From: JBOHCT01 sp050699055
Lineage (GTDB): Bacteria > Actinomycetota > Actinomycetes > Streptosporangiales > JBOHCT01
Direction of reading: 5' to 3'
Assembly: GCA_050699055.1 (NCBI GenBank)
Contig: JBOHCT010000157.1
Span: 1-10,437 of the forward strand
Length of the DNA stretch: 10,437 bases
Below, piece by piece: positions 1 to 5,429 of this stretch; the stretch's first letter is position 1; every line of letters begins with the position of its first letter. Under the pieces are notes generated by a model that was not told the origin of the DNA, searched no databases, and was given only the letters and a program-made list of their open reading frames with translations. The position numbers and the translations under genes are program-made.

Positions 1-290
1 GCGCCGACCACCCACGGTCTGCGCCGCCCGAACCGCGACGTCGTACGGTCGGACAACGCGCCGCCGAGCGGGTTGGCGACGAGCGCGACCGCCGCACCCG
101 CTGTGGTGACAAGCGCCAGGTGGGTGACCTTGCTGGCCGGGGTGACCGAGGCGATCTGCTCCGGCAGCAGCACCTGCAGTGGAGCGAAGAACCCCGCCCA
201 CAGCCCGAGCATCCCCAGTGACAGCGAGCCGGTGAAGCGCACCCCGACACGCCGGTACGGCTCGCGGGGCGCGAGCGCTGCCTGGGACAT
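1..290 (-). CDS. MFS transporter, N-terminal part (runs off the left edge)
   Basis: The first 96 codons of a major facilitator superfamily transporter read leftward from an ATG at 290-288. The protein begins MSQAALAPREPYRR. A first hydrophobic helix lies at about residues 21-42 and a second at about 57-79. It is followed by the cytoplasmic loop typical of MFS motif A, GGALSDRTTSRFGRRRPW, with Asp and the basic GRRR cluster. This loop version, with RRRPW, is common in sugar/cation symporter-like MFS proteins, but the substrate cannot be told from so short a piece. A GGTGGGA sequence about ten bases upstream can serve as ribosome binding site. The gene diverges from the small membrane protein at 449. 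Coding frame and motif A are seen directly; the family follows from the motif. Confidence 0.85.
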   Translation of the reverse strand, partial: MSQAALAPREPYRRVGVRFTGSLSLGMLGLWAGFFAPLQVLLPEQIASVTPASKVTHLALVTTAGAAVALVANPLGGALSDRTTSRFGRRRPWVVG

Positions 291-448
291 GACGCCAGCA
301 TCCCACCGCCTCTTCTGGTACTGGAGAAGAAGCCCTACCCTCGCGGGCCAGCGTGACCCGTTCAGGTTGGCTATCGTCGCAAGTGAGCAGACGAGCGCGA
401 CCAAGCCCGGAAAGGGCCAGGAAGCACAGAATCGTCGAAGGGAGCCCG

Positions 449-676
449 GTGCCCGACGAAGAGCTCAGGGAGAACAAGCCCGTCGATCAGCGCGCGTCGC
501 GTCGCGCCGTCGTCTTGGGGAGGCTGCCGTCGCCGGCCGTCCCTATCGGCTTCGCCGCCTGGGGTGTCCTCGCGATCGCGGTCGCCAGCAGTGGTGGCTG
601 GCCGGGCCTGATCGGGGCCGCGGTCCTGCTCGCCCTCGGCGTCGCCCTAGTGGTGTGGCTGTCGTCCGTCGCGTAG
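449..676 (+). CDS. Small two-helix membrane protein, function unknown
   Basis: I do not recognise a family. The 75-residue protein has a charged N-terminus (PDEELRENKPVDQRASRR) and two hydrophobic segments at about residues 31-48 and 53-72, joined by a short SSGGWPG turn. This predicts a hairpin in the membrane with the charged N-terminus probably cytoplasmic. I chose the GTG at 449 because AAGGGAG lies five to six bases upstream. A longer in-frame ATG at 353 exists but has no such site, and the extra 32 residues are not coding-like. The gene stands alone between a divergent MFS gene and the downstream reductase, with about 170 bases on either side, so context gives no functional clue. Confidence 0.7.
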   Translation: MPDEELRENKPVDQRASRRAVVLGRLPSPAVPIGFAAWGVLAIAVASSGGWPGLIGAAVLLALGVALVVWLSSVA

Positions 677-849
677 ACAGCGCTTGACCGACGGTCGCAT
701 CGCTCGCGTGTCGGCCGACGGCGGCGGGTACGCCAACAGGTAGCCCGGGGGCGGAGTCGTAGGTGCGGCCGTCACGAGGGTCCAGTGGCGGTGCCGCACG
801 CCGTAGCGCGCTTCCCTCGCATGCGCGGCACATCGGAGAGGGGCCGGGG

Positions 850-2214
850 ATGGCTGAGCACGTCGACGTGGTCGTGATCGGCATGGGTGTCGGCGGCGAG
901 GAGGCGGCCGGCAGTCTGGCTGAGGCGGGCCTTTCCGTGGTCGGTGTGGAGGCGAACCTCCTCGGCGGCGAGTGCCCGTACTGGGCGTGCATCCCGAGCA
1001 AGATGATGCTGCGCGCGGCCGAGCTGCTCGCCGAGGGCCGGCGCATCCCCGGCATGGCCGGGGACTCGGCGGTCACACCCGAATGGAAGCCGGTGGCCCG
1101 TCGGATCCGCGACGAGGCCACGGACAACTGGAACGACCGGGCGGCGGTCGACAGGTTCGAGGGACAGGGCGGCCGGTTCGTCCGCGGCCGTGCCCGGATC
1201 ACGGCCCCCGGTGAGGTCACGGTGGGCGAGCTGGTGTTCGAGGCGGGACGCGGCGTCATCATCGCGAACGGCACCACGCCGGCCGTCCCACCCCTCCGCG
1301 GGCTGGCCGACACGCCGTACTGGACCAACCATGAGGCCATCGAGACCGAGGCCGTTCCCGCGTCGCTCATCGTTCTCGGGGCCGGCGCGGTCGGCGTCGA
1401 GTTGGCGCAGGTCTTCGCCCGCTTCGGGGCGGAGGTGACACTCGTCGAGATGGCCGATCATGTGCTGCCCGGCGAGGAGCCTGAGGCGAGCGAGGTGCTG
1501 GCCCGGGCGCTGGCCGGGGACGGCATCGCCGTACGCGCCGGCGCCCAGGCGACGAACGTCGCGTACGACGGGTCGTTCACCGTCACCCTGGACGACGGTG
1601 CACAGGTCAGCGGCGAACGCCTGCTGGTGGCCACGGGCCGGCACGCGCATCTCGCCGCGCTCGGCGTCGGCGCCGTGGGCCTGGACGAGGAAGCGGGCGC
1701 TGTTCCGGTGGACGCACGCCTGCGCGCCGCGCCCGGCGTCTGGGCGATCGGCGACGTCACGGGCAAGGGCGCCTTCACGCACGTCGCGGTCTATCAGGCC
1801 CGCATCGCCGCGCGCGACGTGCTCGGTCAAGCCGGGCCCGAGGCGGACTACCGCGCCGTGCCGCGCGTGACATTCACCGACCCAGAGGTCGGCGGTGTCG
1901 GTCTCACCGAACAACAGGCTCGCGACCAGGGCCTGCGCGTACGCACCGGAACGAGCCAGGTGGGCAGCTCGGCGCGCGGCTGGATCCACAAGGCGGGCGG
2001 CGACGGCGTCATCAAGCTCGTCGAGGACGCCGACCGCGGGGTCCTCGTGGGAGCGACGTCCGCGGGGCCGATGGGTGGCGAGGTGCTCAGCATGCTCATC
2101 CTCGCCGTCCACGAGCGCGTGCCAACGGAACACCTGCGCGGGATGATCTACGCGTTTCCCGCGTTCCACCGCGCCGTCGAGGATGCCCTCGGGAACCTCC
2201 GCACGCCCCCTTGA
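850..2214 (+). CDS. FAD-dependent pyridine nucleotide-disulfide oxidoreductase (dihydrolipoamide dehydrogenase/mercuric reductase fold)
   Basis: A 454-residue flavoprotein of class I disulfide reductases. The FAD dinucleotide motif GMGVGG is at residues 11-16. The redox-active pair is C42 and C47 in GGECPYWACIPSK. The NAD-binding motif GAGAVGVE is at 177-184, ending in an acidic E200 that favours NAD over NADP. The second FAD motif, AIGDVTGKG, is near 299-307. The C-terminal dimerisation domain follows. In true dihydrolipoamide dehydrogenase this domain carries HPTLSE, with the catalytic His and Glu. Here the aligned segment is FPAFHR (436-441), so both are absent, and lipoamide or mercuric reductase activity should not be assumed. 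The start at ATG 850 is supported by GGAGAG nine bases upstream; an upstream in-frame ATG at 763 is less likely. The electron acceptor is unknown. Confidence 0.92.
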   Translation: MAEHVDVVVIGMGVGGEEAAGSLAEAGLSVVGVEANLLGGECPYWACIPSKMMLRAAELLAEGRRIPGMAGDSAVTPEWKPVARRIRDEATDNWNDRAAVDRFEGQGGRFVRGRARITAPGEVTVGELVFEAGRGVIIANGTTPAVPPLRGLADTPYWTNHEAIETEAVPASLIVLGAGAVGVELAQVFARFGAEVTLVEMADHVLPGEEPEASEVLARALAGDGIAVRAGAQATNVAYDGSFTVTLDDGAQVSGERLLVATGRHAHLAALGVGAVGLDEEAGAVPVDARLRAAPGVWAIGDVTGKGAFTHVAVYQARIAARDVLGQAGPEADYRAVPRVTFTDPEVGGVGLTEQQARDQGLRVRTGTSQVGSSARGWIHKAGGDGVIKLVEDADRGVLVGATSAGPMGGEVLSMLILAVHERVPTEHLRGMIYAFPAFHRAVEDALGNLRTPP

Positions 2215-2244
2215 CAAACCGCACGCCGTGGTTGACAAATCCGC
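2211..2244 (+). repeat. Direct repeat TTGACAAA(T)CCGC, two copies 21 bases apart
   Basis: TTGACAAACCGC at 2211-2222 and TTGACAAATCCGC at 2232-2244 differ by one inserted T. The start-to-start spacing is 21 bases, two helical turns. The first copy overlaps the TGA stop of the reductase gene. Each contains a consensus -35 hexamer, TTGACA, but neither is followed at 16-18 bases by a good -10 box. A same-face operator upstream of the DUF2795-like gene is possible; a promoter is not clearly supported. Confidence 0.45.
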
Positions 2245-2306
2245 GAGTCTGCCCACCTCGAGCGAGGAGAAGGGCTAAGCTTTCAGTTGGCCGACTTACC
2301 GGGCAG

Positions 2307-2338
2307 GGTCGGTCGAGAGGTGGTGGGGGTGACCGACC
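2307..2338 (+). terminator. GC-rich hairpin GGTCGGTC / GACCGACC
   Basis: A perfect 8-base inverted repeat (2307-2314 and 2331-2338) encloses a 16-base purine-rich loop. It lies about 90 bases after the reductase stop and about 100 before the next start. It could be a terminator for the reductase transcript or a leader structure of the DUF2795-like gene. There is no U-tract, so the terminator label is tentative. Confidence 0.3.
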
Positions 2339-2435
2339 ACCCGTCGCTGTCCCCGCCACACTCCGACGACACGCCTCCAGTGAGACACGCTCGGCCGAGG
2401 GTTCAGATCATCTCATCTGGAACGGAGAAGTCTAC

Positions 2436-2657
2436 GTGACGACCGCCACCACGCCGGTCACCCGCATGGAGATCGCCGACCATGTGAGCGCCACGTTCGA
2501 GCACGGCCCCTCCAGCCGCGACCAGCTGCTGGAGGCCGCGAGCGACAGCGGCGCACGCCCCGAGCTCGTCGCGGTGTTGGAGCGACTTCCTGATCGCCGG
2601 TTCGCCGCCCTCCGCCAGCTCTGGCAGGACCTACACGACGTCCCCGTGGACCTCTGA
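2436..2657 (+). CDS. DUF2795-like small protein
   Basis: A 73-residue soluble, helical protein. The core runs from DQLLEAA (about residues 28-34) through ELVAVLERLPDRRFAALRQL. This resembles the conserved LxxLPDRxY/F pattern of the DUF2795 family, small actinobacterial proteins of unknown function. The usual DUF2795 residues before that (HVSATFEHGPSSRDQL) also fit. The GTG at 2436 is preferred because GGAGAAG lies just upstream (2424-2430). The frame is open back to 2211, but that part is arginine- and proline-rich and not coding-like. A short interrupted inverted repeat (TTCAGAT / ATCTGGAA, 2402-2421) abuts the ribosome binding site. The gene is separate from the reductase by 221 bases and convergent with egtD. 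Family assignment is by pattern only. Confidence 0.7.
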   Translation: MTTATTPVTRMEIADHVSATFEHGPSSRDQLLEAASDSGARPELVAVLERLPDRRFAALRQLWQDLHDVPVDL

Positions 2658-2680
2658 GCCGAGAGCCGACAAGCAAGCCG

Positions 2681-2746
2681 CAAGATCCGGTTCCACGGTC
2701 CAGAGACGCAGTATTCTGCGCCTGTCGACCACAAGAGTGGATCTTG
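2681..2746. promoter_or_regulatory. Symmetric bipartite element CAAGATCC-N18-CGCAGtattCTGCG-N18-GGATCTTG
   Basis: The outer arms CAAGATCC (2681-2688) and GGATCTTG (2739-2746) are perfect inverted copies. A central CGCAG-tatt-CTGCG (2707-2720) is itself an inverted repeat. Both gaps are exactly 18 bases, and everything is centred on 2713.5. GGTC at 2697-2700 mirrors GACC at 2727-2730. By hand count 22 of 33 base pairs across the dyad are complementary. It lies between the convergent DUF2795-like gene and egtD. The left half recurs, with identical spacing, at 5225-5263. Possible readings are a dimer or tetramer operator, a face-to-face promoter pair sharing a -10 region, or a structured bidirectional terminator. 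The single-sided second copy argues against a purely structural role. Confidence 0.6.
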
Positions 2747-2761
2747 GTGATGTGCGGAGCC

Positions 2762-3733
2762 TTACACCCGCTCGCCGAGGCTAAGGGCGAAGTCGCCCGC
2801 GGGGTCGGTCCACCAGCCGCGTGGCGTGAACCCCGCCGACGCGAGTTCCGCCTCGACTCGTTCGCGCCGGAACTTCGCCGAGGTCTCCGTCCGCATCTCC
2901 TCACCGGCTGCGAACTCCACGCGGAGCTCGAGCGGGGGGATTCGTACGGTCTGGTCGCGTACGGAACGCAACCGCATCTCGATCCACTCGTTGTCCGGGT
3001 CCCAGGCCGCCACGTGCGCGAAGGCGTCCGGGTCGAAGTCGGCCCCGAGCTCACGGTTCATGACGTACAGCACGTTGCGGTTGAACGCCGCCGTCACGCC
3101 ACTCGCGTCGTCGTAGGCCGCCACCAGCCGTCCGCGGTCCTTCACAAGATCGGTGCCGAGCAAGAGGCTGTCCCCGGGCCCCATTGAGGCGCGCACTCTG
3201 GCGAGGAACTCCGCCCGTGGTGCGGGAGTGAAGTTCCCGATCGTGCTGCCGAGGAGAGCGATCATCCGGCGTCCGCCGGACGGCAGCCGGTCGATGTGGC
3301 GCTCGAAGTCGGCGACGACGCCATGCACGTCGACACCCGGATAGTCGTCGGCGATCCGCGCCGCCGCCTCCCGCAACGCCGACGCGCTCACGTCGACTGG
3401 GATGTAGCGCCGCAGGATGCCGGCCCCTTTCACCGCGTCGAGCAGCAGCCTGGTCTTGTCCGACGAGCCCGAGCCCAGCTCCAGCAGCGTGTCGGCGCCA
3501 CTCGCCGCGGCGATCGCGCCGGCCCATGTGGTGAGGATCGCCCGCTCGGCGTCGGTCAGGTAGTACTCCTGGAGGCGGGTGATCCCCTCGAACAGCGCGC
3601 TGCCGCGGGAGTCGTAGAGCCACTTCGGGGACAACGCCTTCGGCGTACCGGTGAGCCCGTCGCGTACCTCGGCCCGGAGCGTTCGGGCAAGGTCGGCGGC
3701 GGTGAGATGGCGGTCGATGGCGACAAGCGGCAC
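2762..3733 (-). CDS. egtD: EgtD, histidine N-alpha,N-alpha,N-alpha-trimethyltransferase (hercynine synthase)
   Basis: EgtD methylates L-histidine three times with S-adenosylmethionine to give hercynine, the first step of ergothioneine synthesis. The 323-residue protein has the usual length. The SAM motif ELGSGSSDKT is at 85-94, with D114 in VDVS. Residues known from Mycobacterium smegmatis EgtD to hold histidine appear shifted by one: Y57 (QEYY), N167 (GSTIGNF), Y207 (AAYDDASG), M253, E283 and S285 (RTETSAKF). This argues for true histidine specificity. The GTG at 3733 is chosen because GGAG overlaps the egtB stop eight to eleven bases upstream. EgtB's stop and this start are 11 bases apart, so the two genes form an operon and are probably translationally coupled. 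Mycobacterial numbering is from memory. Confidence 0.96.
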   Translation of the reverse strand: MPLVAIDRHLTAADLARTLRAEVRDGLTGTPKALSPKWLYDSRGSALFEGITRLQEYYLTDAERAILTTWAGAIAAASGADTLLELGSGSSDKTRLLLDAVKGAGILRRYIPVDVSASALREAAARIADDYPGVDVHGVVADFERHIDRLPSGGRRMIALLGSTIGNFTPAPRAEFLARVRASMGPGDSLLLGTDLVKDRGRLVAAYDDASGVTAAFNRNVLYVMNRELGADFDPDAFAHVAAWDPDNEWIEMRLRSVRDQTVRIPPLELRVEFAAGEEMRTETSAKFRRERVEAELASAGFTPRGWWTDPAGDFALSLGERV

Positions 3734-3744
3734 TGGTCGTCTCC

Positions 3745-5058
3745 TCAGGCGGATTCGATGTCGCGGGCACAGCGGAAGCCGGCGAACAGCTGGCGGCGGA
3801 CCGGGTGGTCCCAGTTGCGGAACGTGGTGCGGCAGGCGGACGGGTGAGTCGCCCACGAACCACCGCGCAGGACCTTGTAGTCGCCGCCGAAGAACACCTC
3901 GGAGTACTCCCGGTAGGGGAACGCCTGAAAGCCGGGGTACCCGCGAAAGTCCGTGGCGGTCCACTCCCAGACGTCGCCGAGCAGCTGCCGCACGCCGTAC
4001 GCGGATGCGCCTGACGGGTACGCGCCCGACGCGGCGGGCTGGAGATGTCGCTGACCGAGGTTGGCGCGCGTGGGGTCGGGCTCCTCGTCCCCCCAGGGGT
4101 ACCTGCGGGCCCTGCGCGCGGCGGGATCCCACGCGGCGGCCATCTCCCACTCGGCTTCCGTGGGCAGCCGCTTGCCCGCCCAGCGGGCGTAGGCGTCCGC
4201 CTCGTACCAGGCGACGTGCTGCACGGGCTCGTCCACCGGCACCGGCTCGACACGGCCGAAGCGGCGCCGCAGCCACCCTCCGCCGTCACGGAACCACGAC
4301 CCCGGGGCGCGGACGCCGGCCTCGCGGGACCATCGCCAGCCCTCGTCCGTCCACAGCCGCGGGTCGTCGTATCCGCCCGCTTCCATGAAGGCGAGGTACG
4401 CCCGGTTCGCGACAGGGCTGGTGTCGATGGCGTACGCGGGCACCCAGGCGACGTGCGCGGGACGCTCGTTATCGTACGCCCACGGGTTCACGGACGTCCC
4501 CATCGTGAACGCGCCCGCCTCGACCCGCGCCTCGACCGGAAGGACCGCGGCCTCGGGCCTGGGCGGCGGCAGGTCGGGCAGCGCGGGCTCGCCGCGGCGG
4601 AGCTGGTGGGTCTGCAGCATCGTCTCGTCGTGCTGGTGCTCGTGCTGGACCACCATGCCGTAGACGAAGCCGCGGTCGAGCAGCGGGGCGTCCGGCACGA
4701 GACGGGACCGCTCGAGGGCGTCCATCGCCTTGCGGCGCACGAGGGAGATGTACGCGCCGGCTTCGTCGGGCGGCAGCAGCGGCAGGCTGGGCCGCTGCCA
4801 CCGCGGATATTCGAAGGCGTTGTAGATGTCGTCGATCTCCGGCCGGAGCGGCTCGATACCCGCGGCGCCGCGGAGCAGCCACAGCTCCTCGTAGGTGCCG
4901 ACATGCGCGAGATCCCAGACCAGCGGCGACATGATCGGTGAATGCTGGGCCAGCAGGTCCGATCGGTCCAACACGCCCGTCGTGAGTCCGACGCTGCGGT
5001 CGCGTACCGCGGCGTGGACGTCGGCCTCGGTCAGCCGAGCGTGCCCTGCACCCGCCAC
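3745..5058 (-). CDS. egtB: EgtB, hercynine sulfoxide synthase (non-heme iron)
   Basis: EgtB uses Fe(II) and O2 to join hercynine to gamma-glutamylcysteine or cysteine as a sulfoxide in ergothioneine synthesis. The 437-residue protein has an N-terminal DinB-like domain carrying the iron ligands H52 (WDLAHVGTYEE), H139 and H143 (HEHQHDE, the HxxxHxE motif). A formylglycine-generating-enzyme/C-type-lectin-like domain spans about 174-435, with LLGDVWEWTATDFRGYPGF and LRGGSWATHPSACR. RNWDHPVRRQ at 414-423 puts D417 and R421 where mycobacterial EgtB has Asp416 and Arg420, which bind gamma-glutamylcysteine. The GTG at 5058 follows GGGAGGGG by five bases. An in-frame ATG pair at 5142 lacks a good site. 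egtA, egtC and egtE are not in the window. Confidence 0.95.
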   Translation of the reverse strand: MAGAGHARLTEADVHAAVRDRSVGLTTGVLDRSDLLAQHSPIMSPLVWDLAHVGTYEELWLLRGAAGIEPLRPEIDDIYNAFEYPRWQRPSLPLLPPDEAGAYISLVRRKAMDALERSRLVPDAPLLDRGFVYGMVVQHEHQHDETMLQTHQLRRGEPALPDLPPPRPEAAVLPVEARVEAGAFTMGTSVNPWAYDNERPAHVAWVPAYAIDTSPVANRAYLAFMEAGGYDDPRLWTDEGWRWSREAGVRAPGSWFRDGGGWLRRRFGRVEPVPVDEPVQHVAWYEADAYARWAGKRLPTEAEWEMAAAWDPAARRARRYPWGDEEPDPTRANLGQRHLQPAASGAYPSGASAYGVRQLLGDVWEWTATDFRGYPGFQAFPYREYSEVFFGGDYKVLRGGSWATHPSACRTTFRNWDHPVRRQLFAGFRCARDIESA

Positions 5059-5133
5059 GGCTACCCCTCCCGTCGGCCCCTCTTGCCGGCCTCGGTGAGT
5101 CGATCGGAGCGACCCGCCGGCACGATCGGCCCA

Positions 5134-5146
5134 TTTCATCATGAAA
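5134..5146. promoter_or_regulatory. 13-base palindrome TTTCATCATGAAA upstream of egtB
   Basis: Six-base arms TTTCAT and ATGAAA flank a single C, 76 bases upstream of the egtB start. It is AT-rich in a very GC-rich setting, which makes it stand out. It is a plausible repressor or activator operator for egtB. It resembles the ParB site GTTTCACGTGAAAC, but its centre is one base longer. Confidence 0.4.
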
Positions 5147-5183
5147 CGGCTACATCGACACGTACCGGCGAGATCGATTGTGC

Positions 5184-5206
5184 GCGGGTGCGGCTGCGGC
5201 GCCCGC
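5184..5206. repeat. Hairpin GCGGGTGC / GCGCCCGC in the egtB leader region
   Basis: Eight-base arms at 5184-5191 and 5199-5206 pair with one G-T wobble around a seven-base loop. The structure lies upstream of egtB on the minus strand and upstream of the bipartite motif on the plus strand. It may be a terminator or leader structure, but GC-rich DNA forms such stems often. Confidence 0.3.
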
Positions 5207-5224
5207 CCAGACGGCGTTTGAAGC

Positions 5225-5264
5225 CAAGATCCGTGCGAGTGGGTGGAAGACGAAGTAGTCTGCT
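5225..5264 (+). promoter_or_regulatory. Single-sided copy of the bipartite motif, upstream of the phosphatase gene
   Basis: CAAGATCC (5225-5232), 18 bases, then CGAAGTAGTCTGC (5251-5263). This matches the left half of the element at 2681-2719 in 19 of 21 positions in the two blocks, with identical spacing. The intervening 18 bases match at only six. No GGATCTTG arm lies to the right. TAGTCT (5256-5261) fits the actinobacterial -10 pattern TANNNT, and AGTAGTCTG points toward the phosphatase start 165 bases on. It is probably a promoter or activator site for that gene. Confidence 0.5.
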
Positions 5265-5281
5265 GCGCTTTCCACCCTCAC

Positions 5282-5300
5282 GCGGGCGGCCAGAGCCCGC
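5282..5300 (+). repeat. Hairpin GCGGGC / GCCCGC in the phosphatase leader
   Basis: Perfect six-base arms (5282-5287 and 5295-5300) enclose a seven-base loop. The hairpin starts about 20 bases after the putative -10 at 5256-5261, so it would sit at the 5' end of the transcript and ahead of the small leader ORF. Confidence 0.3.
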
Positions 5301-5321
5301 CCGCGGCGGGAAGGCGAGCCG

Positions 5322-5429
5322 ATGGAACACAACAAGCACGGCCAAGGAGGTCCCCTATCGGTCTCACGGGTTGTAGCGTCCCCTTTACAGAAGGCCCATA
5401 TCCGGAATCGCCGGGAGGACCCCGAGTGA
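5322..5429 (+). CDS. Possible 35-codon leader ORF coupled to the phosphatase gene
   Basis: An ATG at 5322 preceded by GGGAAGG (5308-5314, spacing seven) opens a 35-residue frame beginning MEHNKHGQGGPLSVSRVV and ending REDPE. Its TGA (5427-5429) overlaps the GTG of the phosphatase gene in the four bases GTGA, the classic geometry of translational coupling. It contains a TTA leucine codon at 5385-5387, very rare in high-GC actinomycetes, and several A/T-ending codons, so codon use is unlike its neighbours. That argues either for a non-coding accident or for a regulatory peptide whose translation gates the downstream gene. The peptide is hydrophilic with no recognisable domain. Confidence 0.3.
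   Translation: MEHNKHGQGGPLSVSRVVASPLQKAHIRNRREDPE

Larger units (their letters stand above)
5059..5425. other. Divergent intergenic region between egtB and the SpoIIE-type phosphatase gene
   Basis: This 367-base gap holds, from left to right: the egtB ribosome binding site (complement of 5064-5071); a TTTCAT-C-ATGAAA palindrome at 5134; a hairpin at 5184-5206; the bipartite CAAGATCC motif at 5225-5264; a second hairpin at 5282-5300; a possible 35-codon leader ORF at 5322-5429; and the phosphatase ribosome binding site GGGAGGA at 5413-5419. I do not see a convincing sigma-70 type promoter for egtB. No RNA gene was recognised. Confidence 0.7.

Noticed and set aside
686..696. GACCG-A-CGGTC palindrome after the small membrane gene
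   Set aside because: Five-base arms in GC-rich DNA; one-base centre cannot form an RNA hairpin and there is no other support.
543..1370. 275-codon leftward frame over the small membrane gene and the reductase start
   Set aside because: Ser/Arg/Pro-rich with no domain; it overlaps two better supported genes.
772..2256. 494-codon open frame antisense to the disulfide reductase
   Set aside because: It mirrors a gene with complete FAD, CxxxxC and NAD motifs; its own protein is low in motifs and rich in Arg, Gly and His, as expected for antisense of GC-rich code.
5133..5147. parS (ParB) site
   Set aside because: The arms resemble GTTTCA/TGAAAC, but the centre is three bases rather than two, which breaks the dyad spacing that ParB needs.
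2681..5264. The two bipartite motifs as att sites or transposon ends flanking egtBD
   Set aside because: No integrase or transposase lies between them, the spacer is not conserved, egtBD composition matches its neighbours, and one copy is double-sided.
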